Below are positions 10,158-18,526 of a DNA stretch of 64,000 nucleotides, piece by piece. Source of the DNA: Polynucleobacter sp. MG-5-Ahmo-C2 (GTDB taxonomy: Bacteria > Pseudomonadota > Gammaproteobacteria > Burkholderiales > Burkholderiaceae); NCBI RefSeq assembly GCF_018687735.1, contig NZ_CP061304.1:1240001-1304000 (forward strand). Reading direction: 5' to 3'. Below the pieces are notes generated by a model. It had not been told where the DNA came from. It was given only the letters and a program-made list of their open reading frames with translations, and did not search any database. Positions within the stretch are counted from its first letter, which is position 1. The number at the start of each line of letters is the position of its first letter. The position numbers and the translations under genes are program-made.

Positions 10158-11867
10158 TTATTTCTTAGCAGCTGCAGTAGATGGGTTCAAGTTCGTCAAA
10201 CGGCCACTCTCAGTACCTGCAGTCTCATCAATAACAGCATTGATGAGGGCTGGTTTACCGGCAGCAATTGCCTCTGTTAGCGCCGCCTCTAATTCTGCTG
10301 GGGTGGTTACGTAGTAACCCACTCCACCAAATGCTTCAATCATCTTGTCGTAACGCGCATCTTTTACGAATACGGTTGGAGCTACATCAGCGCCACCCGT
10401 TGGATTTATATCGGTACCACGATATACGCCGTTGTTATTGAATACCACAGTCGTGATTGGCAAGTTGTAACGGCAAACAGTTTCGAGCTCCATGCCGCTA
10501 AAGCCGAATGCACTATCGCCCTCGACTGCAACAGTTGGCAAACCACTGATGACAGCTGCTCCAATGGAGTAACCCATACCAATACCCATAATGCCCCAAG
10601 TACCAGAGTCAAAACGCTTACGTGGCTTGTACATATCTACGATGGCGCGGCAATAATCCAAAGTATTTGCGCCTTCGTTTACCAAGTTCACATCTGGGTT
10701 CTTCTTAATGACATCACGTATTACACGCAATGCACCATGGAAGTTCATTGGGTTAGCTTCTTTGGCCAATGTTTCAGCCATCTTAGCCATGTTCTTATCT
10801 TTTTTCTCATTGATTGCGTTGATCCACTCGGCACTTGGCTTAGGTACAGAAGCGATACCCTTCAAGAGCTCCTCAACACATGAGCCAACATCACCAATCA
10901 ATGGAGCGGCGATTTGCACGTTGCTATCCACTTCGTTTGCTTGAATATCGATCTGGATAAATTTCTTAGGATCTTTACCCCAAGTCTTGCCTTTACCGTG
11001 AGCCAGCAACCAGTTCAAACGTGCACCAACCAATAACACTGCATCAGCTTCAGCCAATACAAATGAACGTGCTGCAGAAGCAGATTGTGGATGATTGTCT
11101 GGTAACAAACCTTTAGCCATCGACATTGGCAGGTAAGGAATACCAGACTTCTCGATCAAGTCACGAATCTCTTTATCGGCCTGTGCATAAGCTGCACCTT
11201 TACCCAAGAGAATCAATGGACGCTTAGCGCCCTTCAATACATCCAATGCGCGCGCAACTGCATCAGGAGCTGGAATTTGACGTGGCACTGGGTCGATTAC
11301 TTTAAAGATCGATTTCTTCGCTTCATCAGCAGGCATTGTTTGCGCAAGCAACTGTGCCGGCAAATCTAAGTAAACACCGCCTGGACGACCAGAAACTGCA
11401 GCGCGAATCGCACGGGCAAAACCAATGCCGATATCTTCAATGTGATTGATGCGGTATGCAGCCTTGCAATACGGCTTGGCGGCATTGAGCTGATCCATCT
11501 CTTCGTAGTCACCTTGCTGCAAGTCAACGATTTCACGCTCGCTTGAGCCAGAAATCAAAATCATTGGAAAGCAGTTCACAGTGGCATTTGCCAATGCTGT
11601 TAAGCCATTCAAGAAGCCAGGTGCAGAAACTGTCATGCAGATACCGGGCTTTTGCGTCATGTAGCCAGCAATCGCAGCAGCGTTACCCGCATGCTGCTCA
11701 TGACGGAAGCCAATGAAACGCAAACCTTCTGCCTGAGCTAAGCGGCAGAGGTCGGTAATTGGAATACCAACGAGTCCAAAAATGGTGTCTAGGTCATTTG
11801 CTTTTAAAGCGTCAATGACGAGATGGAAGCCGTCGGTTAATTGTGTGTTTTGGTTATCTGTAGTCAT
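10158..11867 (-). CDS. oxc: Oxalyl-CoA decarboxylase
   Basis: Thiamine diphosphate enzyme converting oxalyl-CoA to formyl-CoA and CO2. Domains in order: N-terminal pyrimidine-binding domain ([16 protein letters not shown], with [18 protein letters not shown] carrying the catalytic Glu), central domain, and C-terminal pyrophosphate domain with the [13 protein letters not shown]...NNN motif near residues 451-480. Length 569 equals the family. The gene has an FNR-type promoter just upstream, next to a Crp/Fnr regulator gene, and leads into frc. Cytoplasmic. Confidence 0.96.
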   Translation of the reverse strand: MTTDNQNTQLTDGFHLVIDALKANDLDTIFGLVGIPITDLCRLAQAEGLRFIGFRHEQHAGNAAAIAGYMTQKPGICMTVSAPGFLNGLTALANATVNCFPMILISGSSEREIVDLQQGDYEEMDQLNAAKPYCKAAYRINHIEDIGIGFARAIRAAVSGRPGGVYLDLPAQLLAQTMPADEAKKSIFKVIDPVPRQIPAPDAVARALDVLKGAKRPLILLGKGAAYAQADKEIRDLIEKSGIPYLPMSMAKGLLPDNHPQSASAARSFVLAEADAVLLVGARLNWLLAHGKGKTWGKDPKKFIQIDIQANEVDSNVQIAAPLIGDVGSCVEELLKGIASVPKPSAEWINAINEKKDKNMAKMAETLAKEANPMNFHGALRVIRDVIKKNPDVNLVNEGANTLDYCRAIVDMYKPRKRFDSGTWGIMGIGMGYSIGAAVISGLPTVAVEGDSAFGFSGMELETVCRYNLPITTVVFNNNGVYRGTDINPTGGADVAPTVFVKDARYDKMIEAFGGVGYYVTTPAELEAALTEAIAAGKPALINAVIDETAGTESGRLTNLNPSTAAAKK

Positions 11868-11984
11868 AGATTTTTATGTGAATTGCAGGTCACCATTTAG
11901 TGATGGATCTATGCAATTTAGCTTACGCTAATGTCTCCAATGAAGTTATTAATTGCACTGCGGGTATTAGTCCCCGCTTAGGCA

Positions 11985-12034
11985 GAAATGAATATTAGGC
12001 TCGGGGTGGGGGTTCATCATTGACTTCGGTCAAT
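11985..12034 (-). promoter_or_regulatory. Candidate oxc promoter with FNR-box-like activator site
   Basis: ATTGAC-TTCG-GTCAAT (12019-12034) is a two-fold symmetric site of the TTGAN-N4-NTCAA type. On the minus strand a TAATAT -10 hexamer occupies 11997-11992, which predicts transcription start at 11985 and places the palindrome centre (between 12026 and 12027) at exactly -41.5, the class II activator position of the Crp/Fnr family. The leader to the oxc ATG would be 117 bases. The regulator encoded next door is the obvious candidate to bind. Confidence 0.6.
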
Positions 12035-12079
12035 TTCCCCTTAAATCAAGCTCTCCGAGGGGGCGCAAACCCAAAAAAC

Positions 12080-12697
12080 CTAGATAAAGAGCTCTTTATG
12101 CTTTGTTTTAAGACGGCTCAAGGTCTCAGGAGAGAGATTAAGGTAGGCGGCCAACTCTTTTTTTGGGAGAAGCTCAAATAAGTCTTCATATTTGCGCAGG
12201 AAGCGCTCTACTCGGCCTGGAGCATCGAGCATGTGCAATGTGATGGTATGAGCCATGATCTCACTCATCAAGCGCATGACTTCGAACTCAAAGCTTTCCT
12301 TCAAAGGCTTATGCTCATCCAAGAATTCAGCCCACTTTTTGAGGGGCATCCGCGCAACACGGGCTTTAGTTACGCTAGCAATGCTGTAGGGCGCAGCAGT
12401 CTTTAGACGCCAAGCGGCGTAGCTTGTCTCGATATCTTTTTCAATGGCAAAGCGCAGAATCATTTCCTTTGCATCCGCACTCGAAACAATGCGCTTCAGG
12501 ATTCCATCCAGCACAAAGTACTGCTCCATTTGGTGATCACCTTGGTGCAACAGAATTTCTGATTTTTTGAGGTCTGAGATCTCTAGATGGCGCTCTAATT
12601 CAGCCATTGCTTCCGGATCCAAGCTTTTTAAGACTGAGTTTTGACTCAGCTGCAAACGAATCAGGTTTTTTTCGGGGTGCTTATCTAATGCAGTCAT
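12080..12697 (-). CDS. Crp/Fnr family transcriptional regulator
   Basis: A 205-residue regulator: cyclic-nucleotide-type beta-barrel (ILLHQGDHQMEQYFVLDGILKRI), a long dimer helix, and a C-terminal winged helix whose recognition helix is SPETLSRLKTK. The E-T-L-S-R pattern matches the E..SR residues with which FNR reads TTGAT-type half-sites. It has no cysteine, so it cannot carry an FNR iron-sulfur cluster; it probably senses a small molecule or another state. Transcribed toward oxc, 212 bases upstream of it; a role as oxalate regulator is inferred from place and site. Confidence 0.87.
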   Translation of the reverse strand: MTALDKHPEKNLIRLQLSQNSVLKSLDPEAMAELERHLEISDLKKSEILLHQGDHQMEQYFVLDGILKRIVSSADAKEMILRFAIEKDIETSYAAWRLKTAAPYSIASVTKARVARMPLKKWAEFLDEHKPLKESFEFEVMRLMSEIMAHTITLHMLDAPGRVERFLRKYEDLFELLPKKELAAYLNLSPETLSRLKTKHKELFI

Positions 12698-12781
12698 GAA
12701 TCCTTAATCCTAGACCCTCTATTGTAGGCTTTTTTACCCTTAAATTCAGGGTCAAAACCTCAAGATGGACTAGAATTGAAG

Positions 12782-12985
12782 GGTCGTGGTGCTTTATTGC
12801 AGTGCAATAGAGTTAAACGGGAAACACTAAACGTGTGCTGCCCCCGCAACGGTAGGTAAATACGCCTTTTGCTCAATTTTTAGGCGTCAGGAATCTGACA
12901 AGGCCACTGTGCGCGTCAATCGCATGGGAAGGCCAGATTCTGATATTTACTAGCCCGGATACCGGCCAAGACAGGTGGAATTTCG
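12782..12985 (+). promoter_or_regulatory. Cobalamin riboswitch
   Basis: The conserved core elements appear in order: AAACGGGAAACAC, GTGCTGCCCCCGCAACGGTA, the GCCACTG loop, GGGAAGGCC, and the B12 box AGCCCGGATACCGGCC at 12952-12967. Adenosyl- or aqua-cobalamin binding would repress the downstream TonB-dependent receptor. The outer ends are set to about 10 bases beyond the conserved parts and are approximate. Confidence 0.95.
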
Positions 12986-13103
12986 CGGACGGGGACCTTC
13001 GCGCGCCGATGATAGCGCTCGGTCTTGCGATCCTGCGCCTAATTGACGCCTGAACTCCTGCACGCGAAATTCTGTTCGACCCAGCTTACGGGGAAGTGAG
13101 CTG
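12978..13103 (+). promoter_or_regulatory. Possible riboswitch expression platform
   Basis: Just after the B12 box, GAATTTCGCG (12978-12987) is perfectly complementary to CGCGAAATTC (13063-13072), enclosing about 75 bases that can fold further. A second hairpin, CAGCTTAC-GGGGAA-GTGAGCTG (13082-13103), comes 25 bases before the btuB ATG. There is no T-run, so control is more likely at translation or by Rho than by an intrinsic terminator. Confidence 0.5.
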
Positions 13104-13128
13104 AGCACTCGATAACAGAAAGTGTTTC

Positions 13129-15252
13129 ATGAAAAAGCAGTTCAGCAAGGAAAAAATCGCCCTACTTTGTGGCGCGTTATTCATCATCAGTAACCCCCTT
13201 TTTGTATTTGCACAAAGTGCCCAATCAACTATTGTTGTCACTGGGTCACGCTTTGAGGAAAACTTGAATGAGGTTCCAGCCAATGTCAAAGTTATTACGC
13301 GCGATGAGATAGCCAGCTCAACATCCAACAATATTCCTGATGTTCTATCCCAAATTGGCGGTCTGAATGTGCGTAGCCTTAATCCAGGACAACTTAACTT
13401 AGATGCAACGGTGGATATGGGTGGGTATGGAGCAACTGCCAACAGCACAACATTGATTTTGATTGATGGCCAAAGAGTGAATCCAATTGATTCATCATCA
13501 ATCAGCTGGGGCTCAATCCCCTTAGATTCAATCGAACGAATTGAAGTGCTGCAGGGTGGTGCAAGCGTTCAGTACGGAAATGGTGCAGTAGGCGGCGTCA
13601 TCAACATCATTACCAATGGCAATACCTCCAAGCTTAATCAGGCTAGTGTTAGCTATGGCAGCTATAACACCCTCGTGAACAATGCAATCCTTCGCGATAC
13701 TTATCAAGATACTACCTACCAACTCACAGCAAACACTTCCAACACTAATGGTTGGAGACAGAATTCAGCGGCCAATGCCTATGCATTTGATGCAAAAGTC
13801 ATTCAAAAGTTTGGCGGGATTGACAGAATCTATACAGATTTGTTTTATGGCTATACCAATGCTCAAAATCCTGGTGGCGTTGTGGGACAAGTTGGATCTG
13901 GAGATCCTCAAGCGGCCAAGTTCAATAACGTTGGATCAAATACAAGCATTAATAATGCGGGCGTGAGATTTGGTGGCACAAAAGGGTTGGCAGCAGGTTA
14001 TATCGGCGAGCTAGACGCCTCCTACACCAATAGAAACGTCTTCTATTACAACCCTTTTTATGACAGCAGTGCGGCACTTAATGTCACTCCATACCCGATA
14101 GTTGGGGCAAGCAACTCGACACTTTCGGGTTGGCAGCTAAACCTTTCCCCGCGCATTAAGGGACTTATTGAATCTCTTGGTACGGGCATCTTGGGTTATG
14201 AATTCAATAAAGCAAGTCAAGGATCAAATAACGCCTACGGATCTGAAGTATTGAATAACATCATGATTCCGAATGGTTATATTAGCAATCCAAACGGGCT
14301 TACCTATAACGGACAAAGTGCATCACTGTTAAATCAATCCGTTTATGGAATTCTGAAGCTTCCAATCGTTAATGGATTAAGTCTGGATGGTGGCGCGAGA
14401 CATCAGGCGCAGCAAGCTAGTACTTATGACACCAATGTTTACTCCTCAAGCGGGCCGTCAAGTGCCAATAAAACATACTCGGCTAATGCAGGGGATGCTG
14501 CCTTCAATTTCAGTTATGCAAATAATCAAAAGGTCTATATCAAATGGAATCAGTCTTATCGCTTTCCAAACATTGATGAATTCTGGGGATATGACAACAA
14601 TACCTCTACCCAAGTATTTAATGGCATCCTGAAACCACAGACGGCACAAACCTATGAGATCGGCGGCAATTGGATGTTGAGCAGCTTGAGAGTGAACGGC
14701 TCTATTTTTTCATCTACATCGCAGAATGAAATTATGTATAACCCATCCTCCGGATTCAATTACAACTCTCAATACAACGTCAATAGGCGCGGGGTTGTTT
14801 TAGATTCCTCATCCAATATCACCAAAAAACTCATGCTAGCTGGTGGAGGAAAGATTCAAAACTCCTATTATGCAGATGGTCCATATGCAGGCAATGCCAT
14901 TCCACTTGCACCAAATTTATTGCTCAATGCAAGAGCGAGCTATTTAATCGACATGAATTGGTCATTTGGGGGTGTGGTGAACTATGTCAGCAACCAGCAT
15001 TATGACGCAAGCCCGGTTTACTACAACACCCTTAATCAAATGCCTTCATATACTGTTGGCGATGTTTTCCTAAACTATAAAACAGGAAACTTTGATACCA
15101 AATTTACCATTAAGAACGTAGGCAATACCTCTTATGCGACTTCGGGTGGATACGCCAGTCTGATGGGCGCCAATGGAAGCTTTAACAACAGTTACTATTA
15201 CTACCCAAGTGACCGTAGAGCGTTTTACCTAAGCACCAAATACACTTTCTAA
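13129..15252 (+). CDS. btuB: TonB-dependent vitamin B12 receptor (BtuB type)
   Basis: Outer-membrane receptor for corrinoid uptake. A signal peptide (KKQFSKEKIALLCGALFII to about residue 28, cut after VFAQ) is followed by a TonB box (STIVVTGSR), the plug domain (NVKVITRDEI, VLSQIGGLNVRS, IERIEVLQGGASVQYGNGAVGGVINI) and a beta-barrel ending in YLSTKYTF with terminal Phe. Length 707 is longer than E. coli BtuB (614). The upstream cobalamin riboswitch fixes the substrate class. The btuCDF transporter is not in the window. Confidence 0.9.
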   Translation: MKKQFSKEKIALLCGALFIISNPLFVFAQSAQSTIVVTGSRFEENLNEVPANVKVITRDEIASSTSNNIPDVLSQIGGLNVRSLNPGQLNLDATVDMGGYGATANSTTLILIDGQRVNPIDSSSISWGSIPLDSIERIEVLQGGASVQYGNGAVGGVINIITNGNTSKLNQASVSYGSYNTLVNNAILRDTYQDTTYQLTANTSNTNGWRQNSAANAYAFDAKVIQKFGGIDRIYTDLFYGYTNAQNPGGVVGQVGSGDPQAAKFNNVGSNTSINNAGVRFGGTKGLAAGYIGELDASYTNRNVFYYNPFYDSSAALNVTPYPIVGASNSTLSGWQLNLSPRIKGLIESLGTGILGYEFNKASQGSNNAYGSEVLNNIMIPNGYISNPNGLTYNGQSASLLNQSVYGILKLPIVNGLSLDGGARHQAQQASTYDTNVYSSSGPSSANKTYSANAGDAAFNFSYANNQKVYIKWNQSYRFPNIDEFWGYDNNTSTQVFNGILKPQTAQTYEIGGNWMLSSLRVNGSIFSSTSQNEIMYNPSSGFNYNSQYNVNRRGVVLDSSSNITKKLMLAGGGKIQNSYYADGPYAGNAIPLAPNLLLNARASYLIDMNWSFGGVVNYVSNQHYDASPVYYNTLNQMPSYTVGDVFLNYKTGNFDTKFTIKNVGNTSYATSGGYASLMGANGSFNNSYYYYPSDRRAFYLSTKYTF

Positions 15253-15340
15253 GGGGCGGTTTCCAATACTGGGGCTAGCCCTTACTAAGGGTCTTCCAAA
15301 ATTAGGAAAGTAAGTTCAATCTCAAGGCTACAATGCCAAT

Positions 15341-15628
15341 ATGAACGAGCAAACCCGTTTCTCCACTGATCAGACCGATACCGAAATCGAGTCTATCAGC
15401 ACGTCCGTAAAACGCTTGAGCGACAAAGTCCTGGCGATTACCGAAGAAGTTACAAACTTAACGCAGAACCGGGCTGAACTTGAAAGCAAAATTGAGGGCG
15501 CGCAAAAACGTATTCAGCATATTTTAAGTCGCCTACCAGAGCAAACTGATGGTCGCCAAATGAACTTGCTTGGCGAAGCTATTCCACCTACCAACGCAGA
15601 GGACGATAGTGAGCCAACAACGCATTGA
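15341..15628 (+). CDS. ZapB-like coiled-coil protein
   Basis: A 95-residue acidic protein, mostly one coiled coil (about residues 15-65, with heptads around ISTSVKRLSDKVLAITEEV and ELESKIEGAQKRIQHIL), then a loose tail. This size, fold and place directly before zapA match the small ZapB-like/TIGR02449-type proteins tied to cell division. Its end overlaps zapA by 20 bases, which suggests coupled translation. The family name is tentative since coiled coils give little sequence signal. Confidence 0.7.
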   Translation: MNEQTRFSTDQTDTEIESISTSVKRLSDKVLAITEEVTNLTQNRAELESKIEGAQKRIQHILSRLPEQTDGRQMNLLGEAIPPTNAEDDSEPTTH

Positions 15629-15959
15629 AGTAACCCTAGCTGGGCAAAAGATTACTCTTGCTACGAGCGCAGAGCATGAGCCATTACTTCGCGCAGCGTG
15701 TGTCTTGGTAGATGAGCAAATTCAATTAGCGATCAGCGGTGGCAACCGCAGTATTGAGCGCGCCAGCATGATGGCTGCACTCAAAATTGCTGGCGACCTC
15801 ATCAAGCTACAAAAACAATCGCAACAAAGCCCCTCCTCGAATGTCAGTTCTGATGAAGTTGCAAGACTTCAAGCGGAGATCCATACCCTCGAAGATCAGG
15901 TTGATGCTTTGATGCAAACCCTTTCCCTGCCTGGTTCGCCAAGGCCAATAGTTCCTTGA
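15609..15959 (+). CDS. zapA: Cell division protein ZapA
   Basis: Bundles FtsZ filaments at the division ring. The 116-residue protein has the globular head (IEVTLAGQKITLATSAEHEPLLRAACVLVDEQI), the helix ASMMAALKIAGDLIKL, and a C-terminal coiled coil (VARLQAEIHTLEDQVDALMQ). GTG at 15609 is chosen because AGAGGA (15598-15603) sits 5 bases before it and the protein then begins SQQRIEV as in the family; an upstream ATG at 15570 would add 13 unlike residues. The last codons appear to overlap the 5' end of 6S RNA. Confidence 0.92.
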   Translation: MSQQRIEVTLAGQKITLATSAEHEPLLRAACVLVDEQIQLAISGGNRSIERASMMAALKIAGDLIKLQKQSQQSPSSNVSSDEVARLQAEIHTLEDQVDALMQTLSLPGSPRPIVP

Positions 15960-16137
15960 ACCGATGCGCAAGCATCCGGAACGATCTTTACCTTGTGGGC
16001 GTGAGCGCTTTGCAGGTTCACAGTGCCAACTTAGACTTGGTTACTCCCTGAATCTCTTAATGCACCCGAAACAGAGTAGCCGTTCCACCTTGAACCTTAG
16101 GGTTCAGGATGACGGCCTAGCGGCTAAGGCGGGGAAT
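15922..16137 (+). ncRNA. ssrS: 6S RNA
   Basis: The strand TTCCACCTTGAACC-TTAGGGTTCA-GGATGACGGCCTAGCGGC is nearly that of E. coli 6S RNA (CACCUUGAACC-AAGGGUUCA-AGGGUUACAGCCUGCGGC), and the place after zapA is conserved. The 5' part GGTTCGCCAAGGCC...TTGAACCGAT aligns with the E. coli 5' arm. The closing stem can be drawn between TCCCTGCCT (15924-15932) and AGGCGGGGA near 16128-16136. 6S RNA mimics an open promoter and holds sigma-70 RNA polymerase in stationary phase. Ends are approximate; the 5' end lies inside zapA. Confidence 0.88.
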
Positions 16138-16139
16138 TC

Positions 16140-16958
16140 ATGTTAATCAGTGATATTGCAATGCTCTTGTTGTGCGGTGGTGTTGCGGGCTTCTTAGCCG
16201 GCCTGCTTGGCATCGGTGGCGGCATGATTCTGGTGCCCTTCATGATCTTGGTATTCAACAACTTGCATTTTGATCAAAGCGTGATCGTGCATATGGCTAT
16301 TGCAACCGGCATGGCCACCATCCTCTTTACCACCACCTCTGCAATTTGGGCGCACCATAAACATGGCTCTATTGACTGGAGGTTGGTTGCCTCTCTTAGC
16401 CCAGGCTTGGTAGTAGGCAGCCTCATCGGTGGAAGTGAAATTTTTGAGGCACTAAATACCTCATGGCTTTCACTCTTTTTTGCCATCTTCATTGTTTACA
16501 CCTCTATTCAGATGATTCTGAATAAAAAGCCTAGCGCAGGACGAGAGTTGCCAGGCCCACTGGGATTATTCTCTTTTGGCACATTTACCGGCGCCCTCGC
16601 TAGCCTTGTGGGCGCAGGCGGTGCATTTATCACCGTCCCATTTATGCTCTGGTGTAACGTGAAGCCCCACACTGCAATGGCCAGCTCTTCAGGCTTGGGA
16701 TTTCCGATCGCTGCGGCTGCAACAATAGGTTATATGTACGGCAGTTGGGGCCACTCCAATCTGCCCGCAGGCTCACTTGGTTTTGTTTATGTTCCAGCCG
16801 TTGCCTGCATCGTAGCAATCAGCATTTTTACTGCTCCACTAGGGGCAAAAATGGCACGCAAGTTGAATATCGCACAACTCAAACGCATCTTCGGTGTGAT
16901 GTTGTTTTTCCTTGCAGCCTTCATGTTTAATGAGAGCCGCAAGGCATTTGGTTTTTAA
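16140..16958 (+). CDS. TSUP family transporter (TauE/SafE type)
   Basis: A 272-residue inner-membrane protein with about eight hydrophobic helices and the two repeated glycine-rich motifs of the family: GFLAGLLGIGGGMILVPFM near the N-terminus and GALASLVGAGGAFITVPFM at the middle. The family exports sulfite or organosulfonates, or other small anions; the substrate here cannot be told. It starts directly after 6S RNA, where many proteobacteria have ygfA instead, and converges with matB with no gap. Confidence 0.88.
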   Translation: MLISDIAMLLLCGGVAGFLAGLLGIGGGMILVPFMILVFNNLHFDQSVIVHMAIATGMATILFTTTSAIWAHHKHGSIDWRLVASLSPGLVVGSLIGGSEIFEALNTSWLSLFFAIFIVYTSIQMILNKKPSAGRELPGPLGLFSFGTFTGALASLVGAGGAFITVPFMLWCNVKPHTAMASSSGLGFPIAAAATIGYMYGSWGHSNLPAGSLGFVYVPAVACIVAISIFTAPLGAKMARKLNIAQLKRIFGVMLFFLAAFMFNESRKAFGF

Positions 16959-18482
16959 TTACTGCGTGTATTGCTGACGCAAGATATTTTTCTGAACTTT
17001 ACCCATTGCATTGCGCGGTAAATCAGCAACAATCTCTAAGCGCTTTGGAATCTTAAAGTTTGCAATTTGCGTTTTTAAAGTAGCAATCATTGCCTCAGCA
17101 TTTAAATTTGCACCAGCTTTAGGCACCACCACTGCCATAACAGCCTCACCAAAGTCAGGATGTGGAATACCAATCACTGCACTCTCATCTACGCCATCCA
17201 TATCGTCAATGAAGCCTTCAATCTCTTTTGGATACACGTTGTAGCCACCAGAAATAATCAAGTCTTTGCTACGCCCAACGATGCACAAATAGTCTTTTGG
17301 GGCTTTGCCGCCATTGGCATCACCGCCCCAACGCCCAACGTCACCAGTCTTGAACCAACCGTCTTTCGTAAATTCTTCTGCGGTCTTCTCAGGCATACGC
17401 CAGTAGCCCTTGAATATATTTGGCCCTTTGACCTGAATACTACCGATTTCATCAACGCTACATGGCTTATTGTTTTCATTAACAACGCGCACTTTAACGC
17501 CAGGAAGCGGCAAGCCAACAGAACCCCCAACACGAGCACCCCTGTAGGGATTAGAAACCAACATCACCGTTTCACTCATCCCGTAGCGTTCCAAAATTGG
17601 CTGCCCAATGACCTCTTTAAAGGTATTAAATGTTTCAGTAAGCAATGGTGCTGAACCAGAAACAAACAAACGCATATTGCGTGCAACCTGCTTATTAAAG
17701 CCCTTGTCGGCTAACAAGCGCACATAGAAAGTGGGCACGCCCATCATGACTGTGGACTGAGGCATATATTTAATCAGTTGAGCCGTATCTAAGCGTGGCA
17801 ACCAAATCATCTTACTGCCATTAATTAATGCGCCATGAGCAGCAACAAATAAACCATGCACGTGGAAGATAGGTAATGCATGCAATAGCACGTCACCTTT
17901 TTTCCATCCCCAGAATTTTTGCAAGACTTGCGCGTTACTACCCAAGTTTTTATGAGTGAGCATTGCACCTTTGCTGCGACCCGTGGTACCTGAGGTATAT
18001 AGAATCGCTGCGAGATCGTCATCTTTAGCTGGGACTGTTTTGAATTTATTACTCAAACCACCCGCGCGCTCTAGTAATGTCCCGGTACGATTTTCATCAA
18101 GAGTAAAGACATGCTTGGTACCTGCTTTCGCTGCTACCTGGGATACCCAGGAGTAATTCTTGCTACTGCACACCACTATCGCTGGTTCTGCGTTCTCTAA
18201 AAAATATTGGATTTCAGCAGACTGATACGCAGTATTGAGAGGCAAATACACATAGCCTGCGCGAATCGTAGCCAAATATAAGAAGAGGGCCTCGGGAGAT
18301 TTTTCAACTTGGACGGCAATCCGTGAACCTGCGGGAAGCTTAAGACTCTTGAGTAAATTGGCCATCTTCGCAGTGGCACCCTCAAGGTCACCCCAGGAGT
18401 AATACAGACCATCATGCGTCTCTAATGCGCATGCTTTTTTATCTTTTGGAAATCCTTTTTCCAAGAGCGAATATAAATTCAT
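16959..18482 (-). CDS. matB: Malonyl-CoA synthetase (acyl-AMP ligase family)
   Basis: ATP-dependent acyl-CoA synthetase of 507 residues. Motifs: P-loop YTSGTTGRSKGAMLTH at about residues 165-180, YGMSE near 300, GWFKTGDVGRWG, and the C-terminal catalytic Lys region MGKVQKNILR. Length and the style LPIFHVHGLFVAAHGAL match MatB malonyl-CoA ligases. The gene is on the same strand as a substrate-binding protein and malonyl-CoA decarboxylase, which together define malonate degradation: malonate to malonyl-CoA here, then to acetyl-CoA. Another short acid as substrate is possible. Confidence 0.85.
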   Translation of the reverse strand: MNLYSLLEKGFPKDKKACALETHDGLYYSWGDLEGATAKMANLLKSLKLPAGSRIAVQVEKSPEALFLYLATIRAGYVYLPLNTAYQSAEIQYFLENAEPAIVVCSSKNYSWVSQVAAKAGTKHVFTLDENRTGTLLERAGGLSNKFKTVPAKDDDLAAILYTSGTTGRSKGAMLTHKNLGSNAQVLQKFWGWKKGDVLLHALPIFHVHGLFVAAHGALINGSKMIWLPRLDTAQLIKYMPQSTVMMGVPTFYVRLLADKGFNKQVARNMRLFVSGSAPLLTETFNTFKEVIGQPILERYGMSETVMLVSNPYRGARVGGSVGLPLPGVKVRVVNENNKPCSVDEIGSIQVKGPNIFKGYWRMPEKTAEEFTKDGWFKTGDVGRWGGDANGGKAPKDYLCIVGRSKDLIISGGYNVYPKEIEGFIDDMDGVDESAVIGIPHPDFGEAVMAVVVPKAGANLNAEAMIATLKTQIANFKIPKRLEIVADLPRNAMGKVQKNILRQQYTQ

Positions 18483-18526
18483 GAGACCCTCAAATCCAAC
18501 TAGTAATATTGATTAGTAATGCAAGA

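Noticed and set aside
12019..12034. The ATTGAC-TTCG-GTCAAT hairpin as terminator of the Crp/Fnr regulator gene
   Set aside because: Only six base pairs and no T-run on the minus strand (it continues GATGAACCCC); the -41.5 spacing to a -10 element explains it better.
15253..15340. GGGCTAGCCC after btuB as a terminator
   Set aside because: The palindrome leaves no loop and is not followed by a T-run.
17160..17654. 164-codon open frame on the plus strand opposite matB
   Set aside because: Lies wholly antisense to conserved AMP-ligase motifs and its translation looks random.
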